From DASRPD01 sp035646535 (GTDB lineage: Bacteria > Actinomycetota > Acidimicrobiia > IMCC26256 > JANYLB01), in assembly GCA_035646535.1 (NCBI GenBank), contig DASRPD010000014.1:1-36509 (forward strand): a stretch of 36,509 bases of DNA, in the 5' to 3' direction. The notes under the pieces are model-generated. The model did no database searches. It had not been told where the DNA came from and worked only from the letters and a program-made list of their open reading frames with translations. The position numbers and the translations under genes are program-made. The number at the start of each line of letters is the position of its first letter. Position 1 is the stretch's first letter. Of the stretch, positions 6,935-21,440 are shown piece after piece.

Positions 6935-8014
6935 ATGCCTTTGGCCACCGCCGCCCGCGCCCTGCTCGATGAGCGCCGACCGCTGACCCGCGCCGAGGTC
7001 GGCGCGGTGGCTGCACTCCCCCTTGCCGACCTGCCGGACCTCGTGGCGCTGGCCCACAAGGTGCGCCTCGCGTATTGCGGGCCCGACGTCGAGCTCGAGA
7101 GCCTGGTCAACGCCAAGTCCGGCGCGTGTCCCGAGGACTGCGCGTTCTGCTCCCAGTCGGCCCGTCACGTCGCGGCCGACGCAGAGGTCTACGCCTTCCT
7201 CGACCTCGACGAGGTGCTCGAAGCCGCCCGCGCCACCCGCGCCGCGGGGGCCACGCAGTTCTGCATCGTCGTTGCGGTGCGCGGGCCGGAGGAACGGCTG
7301 CTGCGGAGGGTCATCGAGGCGGTCGACGCGGTGCAACGCGAGACCGGGCTCGAGGTGGCGTGCTCGCTGGGCCTGCTCACCGTGGAGCAGGCCGAGCGCC
7401 TCGCCGCGGCCGGGGTGCGCCGGTACAACCACAACCTCGAGGCGCCGCGCGCGGTGTTCCCGTCGATCTGTTCGACCCATTCCTACGACGACCGCGTGGC
7501 GACCGCGCAGCTCGCTGCTCGAGTCGGCATGGAGCTGTGCTGCGGCGGCATCGTCGGCATGGGCGAGACACTCGACCAGCGCGTCGACTTCGCGTTCGAG
7601 CTGGCGGCACTGGACCCGTGCGAAGTGCCGATCAACCTTCTGGACCCCCGGCCCGGTACGCCGCTCGTCGAACAGGACCTGCTGTCGCCCCGCGAAGCCA
7701 TCCAGGCCATCGCGCTGTTCCGGCTCGTGATGCCGGCGGTGTGGATCCGCCTCGCCGGAGGACGCGAACGCGTCCTCGGCGAGCTCCAGGCCATGGGCCT
7801 GCTCGCGGGGGCCAACGCGCTCATCATCGGCAACTACCTGACGACCCTGGGCCGCGCCCCCGAAGACGACCACGCGCTGTTGGACGCGCTCGGCATGCCG
7901 GTCGCCGACGGTCCCGGCGAGGGTCGCTTCATCATCGACGGTGACGGTGCCCACTCCCGCCCCGCGTCGACTCCGCCCGAGGCCCGGGTCAACATCGCCA
8001 TCCGCACCGAGTAG
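6935..8014 (+). CDS. bioB: Biotin synthase BioB
   Basis: This is a radical-SAM enzyme that inserts sulphur into dethiobiotin as the last step of biotin synthesis. The 359-residue product carries the SAM-cluster motif GACPEDCAFCSQS (C65, C69, C72). The ligands of the auxiliary [2Fe-2S] cluster are all visible: C110 (TQFCIVVAVRGP), C143 (VACSLGLL), C202/C203 (MELCCGGIVGMGE) and R272 (WIRLAGGRE). YNHNLEAPR is also conserved. The N-terminus PLATAARALLDERRPL is typical of actinobacterial homologues. No bioA, bioF or bioD lies nearby, so the gene stands alone here. It converges with the leftward phosphatase operon across a long hairpin. Confidence 0.96.
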   Translation: MPLATAARALLDERRPLTRAEVGAVAALPLADLPDLVALAHKVRLAYCGPDVELESLVNAKSGACPEDCAFCSQSARHVAADAEVYAFLDLDEVLEAARATRAAGATQFCIVVAVRGPEERLLRRVIEAVDAVQRETGLEVACSLGLLTVEQAERLAAAGVRRYNHNLEAPRAVFPSICSTHSYDDRVATAQLAARVGMELCCGGIVGMGETLDQRVDFAFELAALDPCEVPINLLDPRPGTPLVEQDLLSPREAIQAIALFRLVMPAVWIRLAGGRERVLGELQAMGLLAGANALIIGNYLTTLGRAPEDDHALLDALGMPVADGPGEGRFIIDGDGAHSRPASTPPEARVNIAIRTE

Positions 8015-8031
8015 CCATCAGCTCCGTCCCC

Positions 8032-8086
8032 CACGCTTTTGCGTCGCAGGACGGGAACTATTCATGACCTGCGACGCCAAAGCGTG
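8032..8086. terminator. Long inverted repeat between convergent genes, probable bidirectional terminator
   Basis: The arms are CACGCTTTTGCGTCGCAGG (8032-8050) and CCTGCGACGCCAAAGCGTG (8068-8086). They match at 18 of 19 positions around a 17-base loop. Outer CCCC and GGGG runs may extend the stem. The repeat lies 17 bases after the bioB stop and 19 bases beyond the end of the phosphatase gene, so it could end transcription from both sides. There is no T-run, and the stem resembles the palindrome at 25790-25834, so it may be a repeat family rather than a simple terminator. Confidence 0.65.
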
Positions 8087-8105
8087 CACTGGGGAACGGG
8101 GTGGC

Positions 8106-8693
8106 TCAGTCGAGGTGGGCGGTCTCGTTGAAGCTGAGCACGATCGGCGTGTCACCCCGCAGTGCGAGGCGGCTCACCGATGCGACGGCGAGGTGGAGAC
8201 GCCAGCTGACCTCGTCACCGACGCCGAGTGCCCAGGTGAGCGCGGCCTTGATGGGCGACACGTGACTCACCGCCACGACGACGCCTTCGGTGCCGAGCAG
8301 CTCTTCGATGCACGGCACGACGCGTGCGCGCAGTGCCGGCAGGCTCTCGCCACCCGGTGGTGCGAAGCCCACATCGGCCTGCCACCGGCTGAACGTGCCT
8401 TCGGGCAGATCGGCGATCCGTTGGCCGTCCCAGTCGCCGTAGTGCAACTCGGTCAGGCGTTCATCGATCTCGACGGTGGCCACGCCGGCGGCCTCCGCGA
8501 TCGCTTCCGCGGTGGCCCGCGCCCGCGCGAGCGGGCTGGCAACGACGAGCCGCGGCCGGCTCGGCGCGACGAGCACGCCCAGCCGCGCGGCCTGGTCGCG
8601 ACCCAGCTCGGTGAGCGGCGCGTCGACGCGACCCTGCAGCCGGCCCTCGGAGTTGACCGCGGTCTGGCCGTGCCGCACGAGCAGCAGTGTCAT
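8106..8693 (-). CDS. Histidine phosphatase family protein (phosphoglycerate mutase-like)
   Basis: The 195-residue protein begins MTLLLVRHGQTAVN, the RHG motif in which H8 is the phospho-acceptor. It continues with ASPLARARATAEAI, ERLTELHYGDWDG (general acid glutamate) and VVAVSHVSPIKAAL (second histidine), so the active site is complete. Substrates in the branch range from sugar phosphates to alpha-ribazole phosphate and cannot be fixed from sequence. The mycobacterial relative Rv2228c has this domain fused behind an RNase HI. Here the RNase HI is a separate gene in the same operon. The ATG overlaps the stop of the upstream membrane-protein gene (ATGA). Confidence 0.92.
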   Translation of the reverse strand: MTLLLVRHGQTAVNSEGRLQGRVDAPLTELGRDQAARLGVLVAPSRPRLVVASPLARARATAEAIAEAAGVATVEIDERLTELHYGDWDGQRIADLPEGTFSRWQADVGFAPPGGESLPALRARVVPCIEELLGTEGVVVAVSHVSPIKAALTWALGVGDEVSWRLHLAVASVSRLALRGDTPIVLSFNETAHLD

Positions 8694-9184
8694 CGTCCGA
8701 CCTCCGGTGCGCTCGTGGAGTGGAGCCTCCCGGTGTGGAGGAGCTCACGGCGCGGGCCGGACAGGTAGAGGTCGCACAGGCCGACGATCCACCAGATCGC
8801 GACGAGGCCGACGAGCTCCTCGATCAGCACGACCCACCACACGGCCAGGAGACTGCCGGGCGGAAACGACCAGCCGAGCGTCGGCCACCACAGGACTTCG
8901 GTCTGGGTCCACGCGCCCGACAGCACAAGCGCGCAGAACGTGCCGATCGGCAGGCAGAGCAACCGGCGGCGACTCATCCGGGAACGTCCGATGGTGCCGA
9001 GCATCGCCGCCCCGAGCAGCACGACGCTGAAGGCCAGGGTGTGCGCGTAGGCGGGGCGGCCGAACGGGGCGTCGAGCACCAGCGGCATGATCGCGCCGAG
9101 GGCGACGAGGCGATAGTCGATCCCGACGCTGCGAAACACCATGAACACGCCGAGGACCGACATCCCGATGTACCAGGCCAGCAC
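8690..9184 (-). CDS. Integral membrane protein, possibly DUF457/YdjM-like
   Basis: The 164-residue protein has about four hydrophobic segments: WYIGMSVLGVFMVF, then AHTLAFSVVLLGAAMLG, LLCLPIGTFCALVLSG, and SLLAVWWVVLIEELVGLVAIWW. The stretch VALGAIMPLVLDAPFGRP followed by AYAHTLAF (an Asp, then a His) recalls the metal-binding pattern of DUF457-type membrane-bound hydrolases, but this is only a resemblance. It starts at a GTG (9184) four bases after the RNase HI stop and overlaps the phosphatase start by four bases. It therefore separates two domains that are fused in mycobacteria. Confidence 0.75.
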   Translation of the reverse strand: MLAWYIGMSVLGVFMVFRSVGIDYRLVALGAIMPLVLDAPFGRPAYAHTLAFSVVLLGAAMLGTIGRSRMSRRRLLCLPIGTFCALVLSGAWTQTEVLWWPTLGWSFPPGSLLAVWWVVLIEELVGLVAIWWIVGLCDLYLSGPRRELLHTGRLHSTSAPEVGR

Positions 9185-9188
9185 CGCG

Positions 9189-9605
9189 TTACTCGCCGAG
9201 GTCGAGCGCCGCGTTCACCAGCTCGTCGGCGTCGGTGTTCTCGTCGCGGGGAACGTGTTCCAACACGACGTCGTCGTAGGCGGCCAGCAGGTCTCGGACC
9301 TGCGCGTAGAGGGGTTTGAGCCCCGCGTTCTTGACGCGGTAGCGACCTTCGAGCTGGCGGATCATCAGTTGCGAGTCGGCTCGCACATGGACGCTGCGGG
9401 CACCCAGCTCGGCGGCCGCCTCGAGTGCCGCGATCAGCGCCCGGTACTCGGCGACGTTGCTCGTCGCGACACCGATGCGCTCGCTGACCGTCAACAAGCG
9501 GTCGGGTGGGTCGACCGTCGCGTCGCAGACCACTGCTCCGATCGCTGCCGGACCGGGATTGCCGCGCGCGCCGCCGTCGCACGAGATGACGATCGCGTCG
9601 GTCAT
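9189..9605 (-). CDS. Ribonuclease HI-like protein
   Basis: From the ATG at 9605 the protein has 138 residues. It shows ISCDGGARGNPGPAAIG (D10), NVAEYRALIAAL (E53), VRADSQLMIRQLEG (D77) and VPRDENTDADELVN (D125/D127), the four carboxylates of the RNase H active site. The enzyme cuts the RNA strand of RNA-DNA hybrids. A TTG at 9626 would add seven residues (MFGADRP) and nearly touch the upstream gene. The ATG gives a start that fits the family better. It lies in the order zinc-ribbon protein, RNase HI, membrane protein, phosphatase. Confidence 0.92.
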   Translation of the reverse strand: MTDAIVISCDGGARGNPGPAAIGAVVCDATVDPPDRLLTVSERIGVATSNVAEYRALIAALEAAAELGARSVHVRADSQLMIRQLEGRYRVKNAGLKPLYAQVRDLLAAYDDVVLEHVPRDENTDADELVNAALDLGE

Positions 9606-9627
9606 CGGCCGGTCCGCGCCGAACAAC

Positions 9628-10362
9628 TCACGTGAACACGAGCATGGCGCCGCAGTTGTCGCAGAACGCGATCGCGGTCACGCCGCCGCCGTGGGCTTCC
9701 CGGCGCATCCGATCAACCTCGGTCGACGGAATCGTGAGGTGGCAGCTCTGACACGTCATGCCGACGAGCCGGGCGACGCCGATCCCGCCGGCATCGGTCC
9801 GGCACTTCTCGTAGGTCGCGACGATCTCGGCGGGTAGCGCGCCGGCTACCGCGTCGCGGGTGGCCAGCTCGGCGCGCAGCTCGGCGTCGATGGCCTGTTC
9901 CTGTTCCGCCACCGATGCGCGGAGCCGTTCGACCGTCGCCCCGAGCTCGGATCGGGCGGCTTCGAGGCCGGACATCTCCTCGTCGAGCGCCTCTCGGGCC
10001 TCCATGGCCTCGATCTCGCGGTCCTCGACCGTGCGCTGGTGGCGTCGGAGCTGTTCGATGTCGGCCTGCATCGCCTGGAGCTCGCGGGGCGACCCGATCT
10101 TGCCCGAGTACATCGACTTCTCGACCTCGCCGGCTTTGGCCGCGATGGTCGCGACCTCGTCACCGAGGCGACGTTCCTGCGCGTCGACCTCGCCGCGACG
10201 CCCACCGACCTCGCCGAGGCGCCCGTCGACCTCGACCATCCGGGCTTCGGCCGCGACGAGCTCGTCCCGTTCGGCCAGGGTGTTCAGTCGGTGCCGGAGG
10301 CGGTCGACGGCGGTGTCGTGCGCCTGGACGTCGAGCAGTGTCTCGATGGGAGAATCCGGCAC
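9628..10362 (-). CDS. Coiled-coil protein with C4 zinc ribbon (Rv2229c/COG1579-like)
   Basis: Of 244 residues, about 25-170 form a long antiparallel coiled coil (for example RELQAMQADIEQLRRHQRTV). The C-terminal ribbon has CQSC (C204, C207) and CDNC (C234, C237). The PREL motif in the hinge (YSGKIGSPRELQAMQ) is a hallmark of the family. These proteins are widespread in actinomycetes beside RNase HI and related members have been linked to ribosome or nucleic-acid functions, but the exact job is not settled. The stop lies 22 bases before the RNase HI ATG and the start 39 bases after the PBP stop, so it sits inside one leftward operon. Confidence 0.88.
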   Translation of the reverse strand: MPDSPIETLLDVQAHDTAVDRLRHRLNTLAERDELVAAEARMVEVDGRLGEVGGRRGEVDAQERRLGDEVATIAAKAGEVEKSMYSGKIGSPRELQAMQADIEQLRRHQRTVEDREIEAMEAREALDEEMSGLEAARSELGATVERLRASVAEQEQAIDAELRAELATRDAVAGALPAEIVATYEKCRTDAGGIGVARLVGMTCQSCHLTIPSTEVDRMRREAHGGGVTAIAFCDNCGAMLVFT

Positions 10363-10401
10363 GGTGCGGAGGCTACCCGCGGCGCGTCAGGAACCCGGCC
10401 G

Positions 10402-12546
<2,145 letters not shown>

Positions 12547-12616
12547 GGAAGCCCTCATGATCCCACATCACTACCTGAAATCTGCGCCGGGGTAGCTCCC
12601 GAGCGCCGCACCCGGT

Positions 12617-12661
12617 GGGGTCACCGCCAGTGGCGTCACGGCCAGAGGGGTCAGGGCCAGA
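12617..12661. repeat. Three 15-bp imperfect tandem repeats at the recD end
   Basis: GGGGTCACCGCCAGT, GGCGTCACGGCCAGA and GGGGTCAGGGCCAGA follow one another. The third unit contains the recD stop codon. The array fills part of the 104-base gap before the PBP gene. No hairpin with a T-run is seen, so no terminator is claimed. Confidence 0.65.
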
Positions 12662-14470
12662 GCTTGGGGCCGAGCCCTGAGGCCCGGGCCACCGGGCGGG
12701 CGATCGCGGCGCGCAGCGACGACTCGGTCGCCACCAACGTCACCTGCTCCTTGGCGCGAGTGACTGCGGTGTAGAGGAGCTCTCGAGTGAGGATCGGCGA
12801 CGGGGGCGGGGGTAGCGCGACGATCACCCGTCGGAACTCCGAGCCCTGGCTCTTGTGGATTGTCATGGCCCACCAGGTCTCGACATCTCCGAGCTGTGAC
12901 ATCGCCAGCTCGCGGATACCGCTCGGGTCGGCGAAGGCCACGACCGGTCCGTGCGCGCCGGCGACGACAAGCCCGACGTCGCCGTTGAACAACCGGTTGA
13001 TGTAGTCGTTCTTCGTGACACTGACGAGCCGGCCGACGTAGGCGCGTCGGCCGATTCCGGCGTCGGGCAACGCCCGCGCCGCGAGGGCCTCGACGCCGTC
13101 GCTCCATTGGTAGACCCCGAGGCGGCCGAGTCGGGTTGCGCACAGCACCTTGAGGTCGGAGGCGTGACGCAGGCCGGTCTCGGCGTCACCGGCGTGCGCG
13201 GCGCGGATCACGTCGACGGCGCCGGCCGCCACCTCCGCACGAAGACCGTCGATCCCGACTTCGTCCTCACCGTCGACCCACGTCAGCTCGCCGGTCTGGT
13301 CGTCCCGGAGCAGGTCGAGCGCGCGATCGGCATCACCGGCCCGGATGGCATCGGCGAGCGCCGCGATCGCCGAGTCGACGCCGAACCGGTGGACCCGTTC
13401 GAGGAGCACGACGTCGGCCGCGAGCGGCCCGCCCGTCGCGCGCATCGTCGGGGTACCGACGATCTCTCCGAGCACAGCGCCGGCCTCGACGCTCGCGAGC
13501 TGAGATGGGTCACCGACCAGCACGAGCGTCGCGTCGGGACGCACGGCGTCGAGCAGACGGGCCATCAGCGGCAGCGACACCATCGACGCCTCGTCGACCA
13601 CCACCATGTCGTAGGGCAGTGGGTCGGAGCGGTCGTGTCGGAACCGTCCACCCGCGCCGGCGCCGAGCAACCGATGCAGCGTCGTCGCTTCGGCGGCGCG
13701 CAGTGCGCCGGCGACGTCTTCGGTCAGGCTCGCCGTCTCGACCTCACGATGCACGGCCTCGGTCACGCGTGCCGATGCCTTGCCGGTCGGCGCGGTCAAC
13801 GCCACCTCGAGGGCCTGGCCCCGCCCGAGCGCGACCCGGTGCGCGGCGGCGAGCAGGCGCGCGATCATGCGCGTCTTGCCGGTCCCCGGCCCCCCGGCGA
13901 CCACCGCGATCCTGCGGGTGAGCGCACGCGCGGCAGCCTCCCGCTGACGATCAGGCGACAACGGGTCGTCGGCTCCGAAGAGCTCGTCGAGGACCGCGTC
14001 GAGCTCGGGCGACGCAGTGATGAAGCCCCCGGCGGTGCCCGCGCGACGCAACAGGTCGTCGGCGACGCGCTGCTCGAAGCGCCAGTACCGCTCGAGGTAC
14101 AGACGGGTGCCATCCCAGACGAGTGGCAGGTTCACGTCGCCCGTCGGGTCGTCGGGGCCGCGCACGGCCGGGCTCGCCGACAGGAGAGCGGCCCAATGCG
14201 CGGGATCGGGCCAGGCCAGCGAATCGATCGCGGGGAGCTGCGCGTCGTCGACGACGATGGAGCGGGCAACCTCCGCGGGCACCACACAGATGTGACCGAA
14301 GCGCGGGGCACGCGCGGCAAGAGCCGCGGCCAGCAGCACCTCGGGCTCGATCCCACCCACGGCGCGGGCGATCACGTCGGCGACGTGGACCGCCGACGCG
14401 TCGAGCACGCCCGCCACGACGAACGCTGCGAGCGCCGCGGTATCGCGAGACAGGAGCGGAGACGAGGCGC

Positions 14471-14474
<4 letters not shown>
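12651..14474 (-). CDS. recD: Exodeoxyribonuclease V alpha subunit RecD
   Basis: RecD is the 5'-to-3' helicase of the RecBCD complex. The 607-residue protein has Walker A VAGGPGTGKTRMIARL (residues 194-201), DMVVVDEASMVSLPL (Walker B), LVGDPSQLASVEAG, and the late SF1 motifs AMTIHKSQGSEF and LLYTAVTRAKEQ. The GTG at 14474 overlaps the recB stop as GTGA and begins VSASSPLLSRDT. An ATG far upstream (14669) would give an Arg/Pro-rich leader inside recB and was rejected. The C-terminus is followed by a short tandem repeat. Confidence 0.95.
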
Positions 14475-17893
<3,419 letters not shown>

Positions 17894-17903
17894 TCTGGCG
17901 CAC

Positions 17904-20900
17904 TCACTCTGGCGTCTCGGTGCTCGCATCGATTGCGCCCCACAGGTAGTGGGCGAACCGGTCAGCCCGTCCACGCGACGACCCCGGGGGGTCGTCGTCG
18001 CGCGCGGGTACGGCCCGCAGGTCGCGAAGGTCGATTCCGCCGAACGCCAGCCGGTTGGCTTCATCGTTGCCGTCGCCGAAGCCGTTGAAGGCCAACCAGT
18101 CGCTCGGCTTCGCGTCCCCCGCGAAGAGTCTGCAGGAGAGCTTCGCGAACAGCGGGATCGGCTCACGCTGCCCGCGCTGGTAGCAGTCGACCGCCACCTC
18201 GAGCGCGGCGAGCGCTCGAGCGCGGCGCTCGTCGGCGGTGTCGCCGCGCCCGATCAGCTCGAGCGCGTCGAGCTTGTCGCTCCCCTCGGCGCGGCGGACG
18301 ACGACGCTGCGCCAACCGGTCTCGGGGTCGGCTGCCACCAGGACCGCGAGATCGAGCCAGGCCGAGACGTGTTGTTTGGGTGCCGCCTGGCTGAACGTGA
18401 CCGTGGCCGGACCCGGGTTCGGAGCGGCGCAGCGACCGTCGACCACTCCGACGATGCGGGTGCCGTCGCCGAGCTCGACGTCCACTGGGTACCGGTCGTC
18501 GCGGTTCGGATCGACATCGAGCGCGGCCGCGCGAGCGAGCAGTGCGTCGACCACATCGGTGATCTCGTCGACCTCTGCGTCGCCCAAGCCTCCGGCGGGG
18601 AGCGTTCCGAGCGCGCGCTCATGGCGCTCCCAGTCGGCAGTGGTGTGGCCGGCGAGCCGGGCAGTGATGAGCCGGGTCGCCACCGACCAGCGCTCGAGCC
18701 CGCCGAGCGAGGTCGGCAGATCGTCGGACGAGCTGGGGTCTTCATCGGGGAGACGGAGCCGGAGCCGCCGTTGCAGGAATGCTCGGACCGGATGGTCGAG
18801 GAACGACCGCAGCTCGGTGAGCGTGATGACGTGTTCCTCAACGGGTTCGGGCGCGAGTGGACCCTCGAGAAACGGTCGGCCCACATCGACTCGTTCGGCT
18901 CCTGCGACTCGTTCGGCGCGGGCGCCGCGGGCGCGGGCACCGGCGAGCGCGCCCGGGTCGAAGCTTGCCGGACCGGAGCGGTAGAGCCGGCCGGGCTCGA
19001 AGCACCGGTCGTCGAATGCTTGGCGGGGGTGGACGGTCTCGATCCGGTCCCCGTACTCGCCGCGGCTCGGTGGCGACAGCGTGGCCGTCACCGTGTCGCG
19101 CAGCTCGGCGAACGCGACCGCGCTCGGCACTTCCCGGTTGGTACGGATGTCGTGGCCGGTTCGAGTGATGACGAGGTGGTCACCCGCGGCGAGCACGGCC
19201 TCGAGGAGCGCCTGGCGGACCTCCGAGCGCGGGTCGCGATCACCGAGGCGCGGGGCAAGGGCGGCGAGGTCGTCGCCATCGGTGAGACCGGTACCGGTGC
19301 TCGTGCCGACCTCGTCGAGCCCGAGCAGGCAGACGACGCGGAAACCCAGCCAGCGCAGCGGGGTCAGTGAGCTGACCGTGATGCCGCCCCGGAAGAAGTC
19401 GGGGCGACGCGGCGCGCCGTGCAGCCGGTCGGCGAGGAGGCGACGGATGTCGGCGAGGGTGAGCTCGACCGTCGCAGGCTCATCGCCCAGAACGGCCTGG
19501 TCGCCGATCTCGGTGAAGATCCGCCGGAGTTGGTCGAGCTGGTGGTGCCGGCCGGGCTCCACGGCGAAGAGCTGCTCGCTCGCGTCGGAGAGCGCATCGC
19601 ACCAGGCGGCGGGCGTACGAGGTCGGGCCATGTCGTCGGCGATGGCCGCGAGGCGAGCCACGACGTCGGCGAATCGACCCGCGACGGCGAGGTCGCTGCC
19701 CTCGACGCCGAGCGGTGCGATGTCGTCGGGCGCGAGGGTGATGTCGTCGTCGCTGACCGCGACACCCATGAGGATGCGATCGACCGCGGCCCGCCACGAG
19801 TTGGCCGTCAGCTCCGGGGGGACGCCCCACGACGCGCGGTTCTGACCGTCGAAGCCCCAGGCAACGTTGGTCTCGGTGATCCAGTCGCCGATGGTGCCCA
19901 GCGCGTCCTCGTCGAGATCGAAGCGCTCGCGGACCGGTGCCAGTGAGACGAGCTCGGCCAGCCCCGATGCAGTACAGCGGCCCGAGACCAGCTCGAGCAA
20001 CGCGTCGAGCGCCGCGAGCACGGGGTACGACTCGCGCAGCGAACGGTCGGTGATGCGGTAGAGGAGCCGGGGGGCCACGCCGATGGGCGCGGCGCCGGAT
20101 GCCTCAGCCGATGGGCCAAAGCCGGCTTCGACCAGCGGCGCGAACTGACCGATGGCCGGGCACAGCACCACGATGTCCTCCTCGCGCAAGGTGGGATCGT
20201 CGGCGAGGAGATGCAGGATCGCGTCGCGCAGCACCTCGACCTGGCGGGCCTGGCCGTGGCAGGAGTGCACCTGGATCGAATGGTCGTCAGGGTCGAGGTC
20301 GAAGTCTCCCGCGGGCGCAACGCCGGCGCGTAGATCGTGCTGGACCCGGGCGAGCAGCCCACGCGGTTCGTCACTCCCTGTCCCGGCACCGGCCGCCGGC
20401 TCCTGGGATGCCTGCTCCTGGGGCTCGACCGGGCACGGCGCGGGGACTGCGCGGGGTTCGGCCGCCGCGAGCAGCACGGTGCGCTCACGGTAGGGGCGCC
20501 CCCAGGACGCCAGCAGCGGGTGACCGACAGCGTCGGCCGAATGGTCGTCGACGCGCAGGAGCTCGGGCGATGGTGGTGCGACCAGCGTCGCGGCCCGCAC
20601 GCGTGCGCTCGTGGCGGGTGAGGGGTCGAGGAGGAAGAGGTGGAGGTCCCGGTGGCGAGCGACGGCTTCGACCAGGTCGACGAACGGCGGGCCGCCCGGG
20701 AGCGTGGTGACGCCGAACACGGCCAGGCGACGGGGCAGGTCGACGGTGAGGGTTCCGGCCCTCAGGGCATCGAGCAGCTCGGGGAGCCGCTCGGGCGGGC
20801 TGGGCTCACCGATGCGGGCGCGGGTGAGGCGCCACAGGTGAGGCTGCCAGCGGTCGTGCTCGACGAGGGGCCGGCCGGTGGCGTCCACGTCGCGCCCCGC

Positions 20901-21383
20901 GTTCCAGTGCATCACGAGGTCGGGCCGGCGCACGGCGTACCGGTCGAAGAGGTCGGCCAGCCGCCGGGCGCGGCCGAACCAGGTGGCTCCCGGAGCCAGG
21001 CTCGTGAGCGGGCCCAGGCGGTCGTCGGCACGCCCCGCGTGGAGCACGTCGAGCACGGCCCAGACCAGATGCTCGACCCGCCACGGATCGGTGCGCGCTG
21101 CCGTGTCCCCCGCGCTGTCGCCCGCGCACTCCCCCGCGCTGAGCACGGCCTGGCGCAGCGCACCCGGGAACGTGAAGGTGATGTTGGCGGCGACGCCGTC
21201 ACCGACGCCGGGACCGGACGCGCCGAGCGACCGGGCCAGCTCGAGGCCGAGCCAGCGGTGCATGCCCACCGTCGGTACCGCGACCCACTCCGGCGTCATC
21301 GGATCGGCCGGCGGCTCCGCGAGCACCTCAGCCAGCACAGCCGCGAGCGGACCCACACGGTCGGCGCTGCGGAGGTCAAGCAC
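17904..21383 (-). CDS. recC: Exodeoxyribonuclease V gamma subunit RecC
   Basis: RecC holds RecB and RecD together and, in E. coli, scans for Chi. The 1159-residue product opens LDLRSADRVGPLAAVLAEVL and contains VAVPTVGMHRWLGLELARSLG, IQVHSCHGQARQVEVLRDAI, EDIVVLCPAIGQFAPLVEAGF and GGITVSSLTPLRWLGF, segments characteristic of RecC. Length fits the family. The start is a GTG at 21383. No better upstream start exists before sbcC. The gene begins the recC-recB-recD order common in actinobacteria and lies 57 bases after the sbcC stop. Confidence 0.94.
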   Translation of the reverse strand: MLDLRSADRVGPLAAVLAEVLAEPPADPMTPEWVAVPTVGMHRWLGLELARSLGASGPGVGDGVAANITFTFPGALRQAVLSAGECAGDSAGDTAARTDPWRVEHLVWAVLDVLHAGRADDRLGPLTSLAPGATWFGRARRLADLFDRYAVRRPDLVMHWNAGRDVDATGRPLVEHDRWQPHLWRLTRARIGEPSPPERLPELLDALRAGTLTVDLPRRLAVFGVTTLPGGPPFVDLVEAVARHRDLHLFLLDPSPATSARVRAATLVAPPSPELLRVDDHSADAVGHPLLASWGRPYRERTVLLAAAEPRAVPAPCPVEPQEQASQEPAAGAGTGSDEPRGLLARVQHDLRAGVAPAGDFDLDPDDHSIQVHSCHGQARQVEVLRDAILHLLADDPTLREEDIVVLCPAIGQFAPLVEAGFGPSAEASGAAPIGVAPRLLYRITDRSLRESYPVLAALDALLELVSGRCTASGLAELVSLAPVRERFDLDEDALGTIGDWITETNVAWGFDGQNRASWGVPPELTANSWRAAVDRILMGVAVSDDDITLAPDDIAPLGVEGSDLAVAGRFADVVARLAAIADDMARPRTPAAWCDALSDASEQLFAVEPGRHHQLDQLRRIFTEIGDQAVLGDEPATVELTLADIRRLLADRLHGAPRRPDFFRGGITVSSLTPLRWLGFRVVCLLGLDEVGTSTGTGLTDGDDLAALAPRLGDRDPRSEVRQALLEAVLAAGDHLVITRTGHDIRTNREVPSAVAFAELRDTVTATLSPPSRGEYGDRIETVHPRQAFDDRCFEPGRLYRSGPASFDPGALAGARARGARAERVAGAERVDVGRPFLEGPLAPEPVEEHVITLTELRSFLDHPVRAFLQRRLRLRLPDEDPSSSDDLPTSLGGLERWSVATRLITARLAGHTTADWERHERALGTLPAGGLGDAEVDEITDVVDALLARAAALDVDPNRDDRYPVDVELGDGTRIVGVVDGRCAAPNPGPATVTFSQAAPKQHVSAWLDLAVLVAADPETGWRSVVVRRAEGSDKLDALELIGRGDTADERRARALAALEVAVDCYQRGQREPIPLFAKLSCRLFAGDAKPSDWLAFNGFGDGNDEANRLAFGGIDLRDLRAVPARDDDPPGSSRGRADRFAHYLWGAIDASTETPE

Positions 21384-21440
21384 GGACGGAGACTACCGAC
21401 GGGCTGTGACACCCACGCCGGGCACCCTGTCCGGTCGCGC

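Noticed and set aside
6581..7954. 457-codon minus-strand frame over bioB
   Set aside because: Antisense to bioB, whose iron-sulphur ligands and ribosome site are clear.
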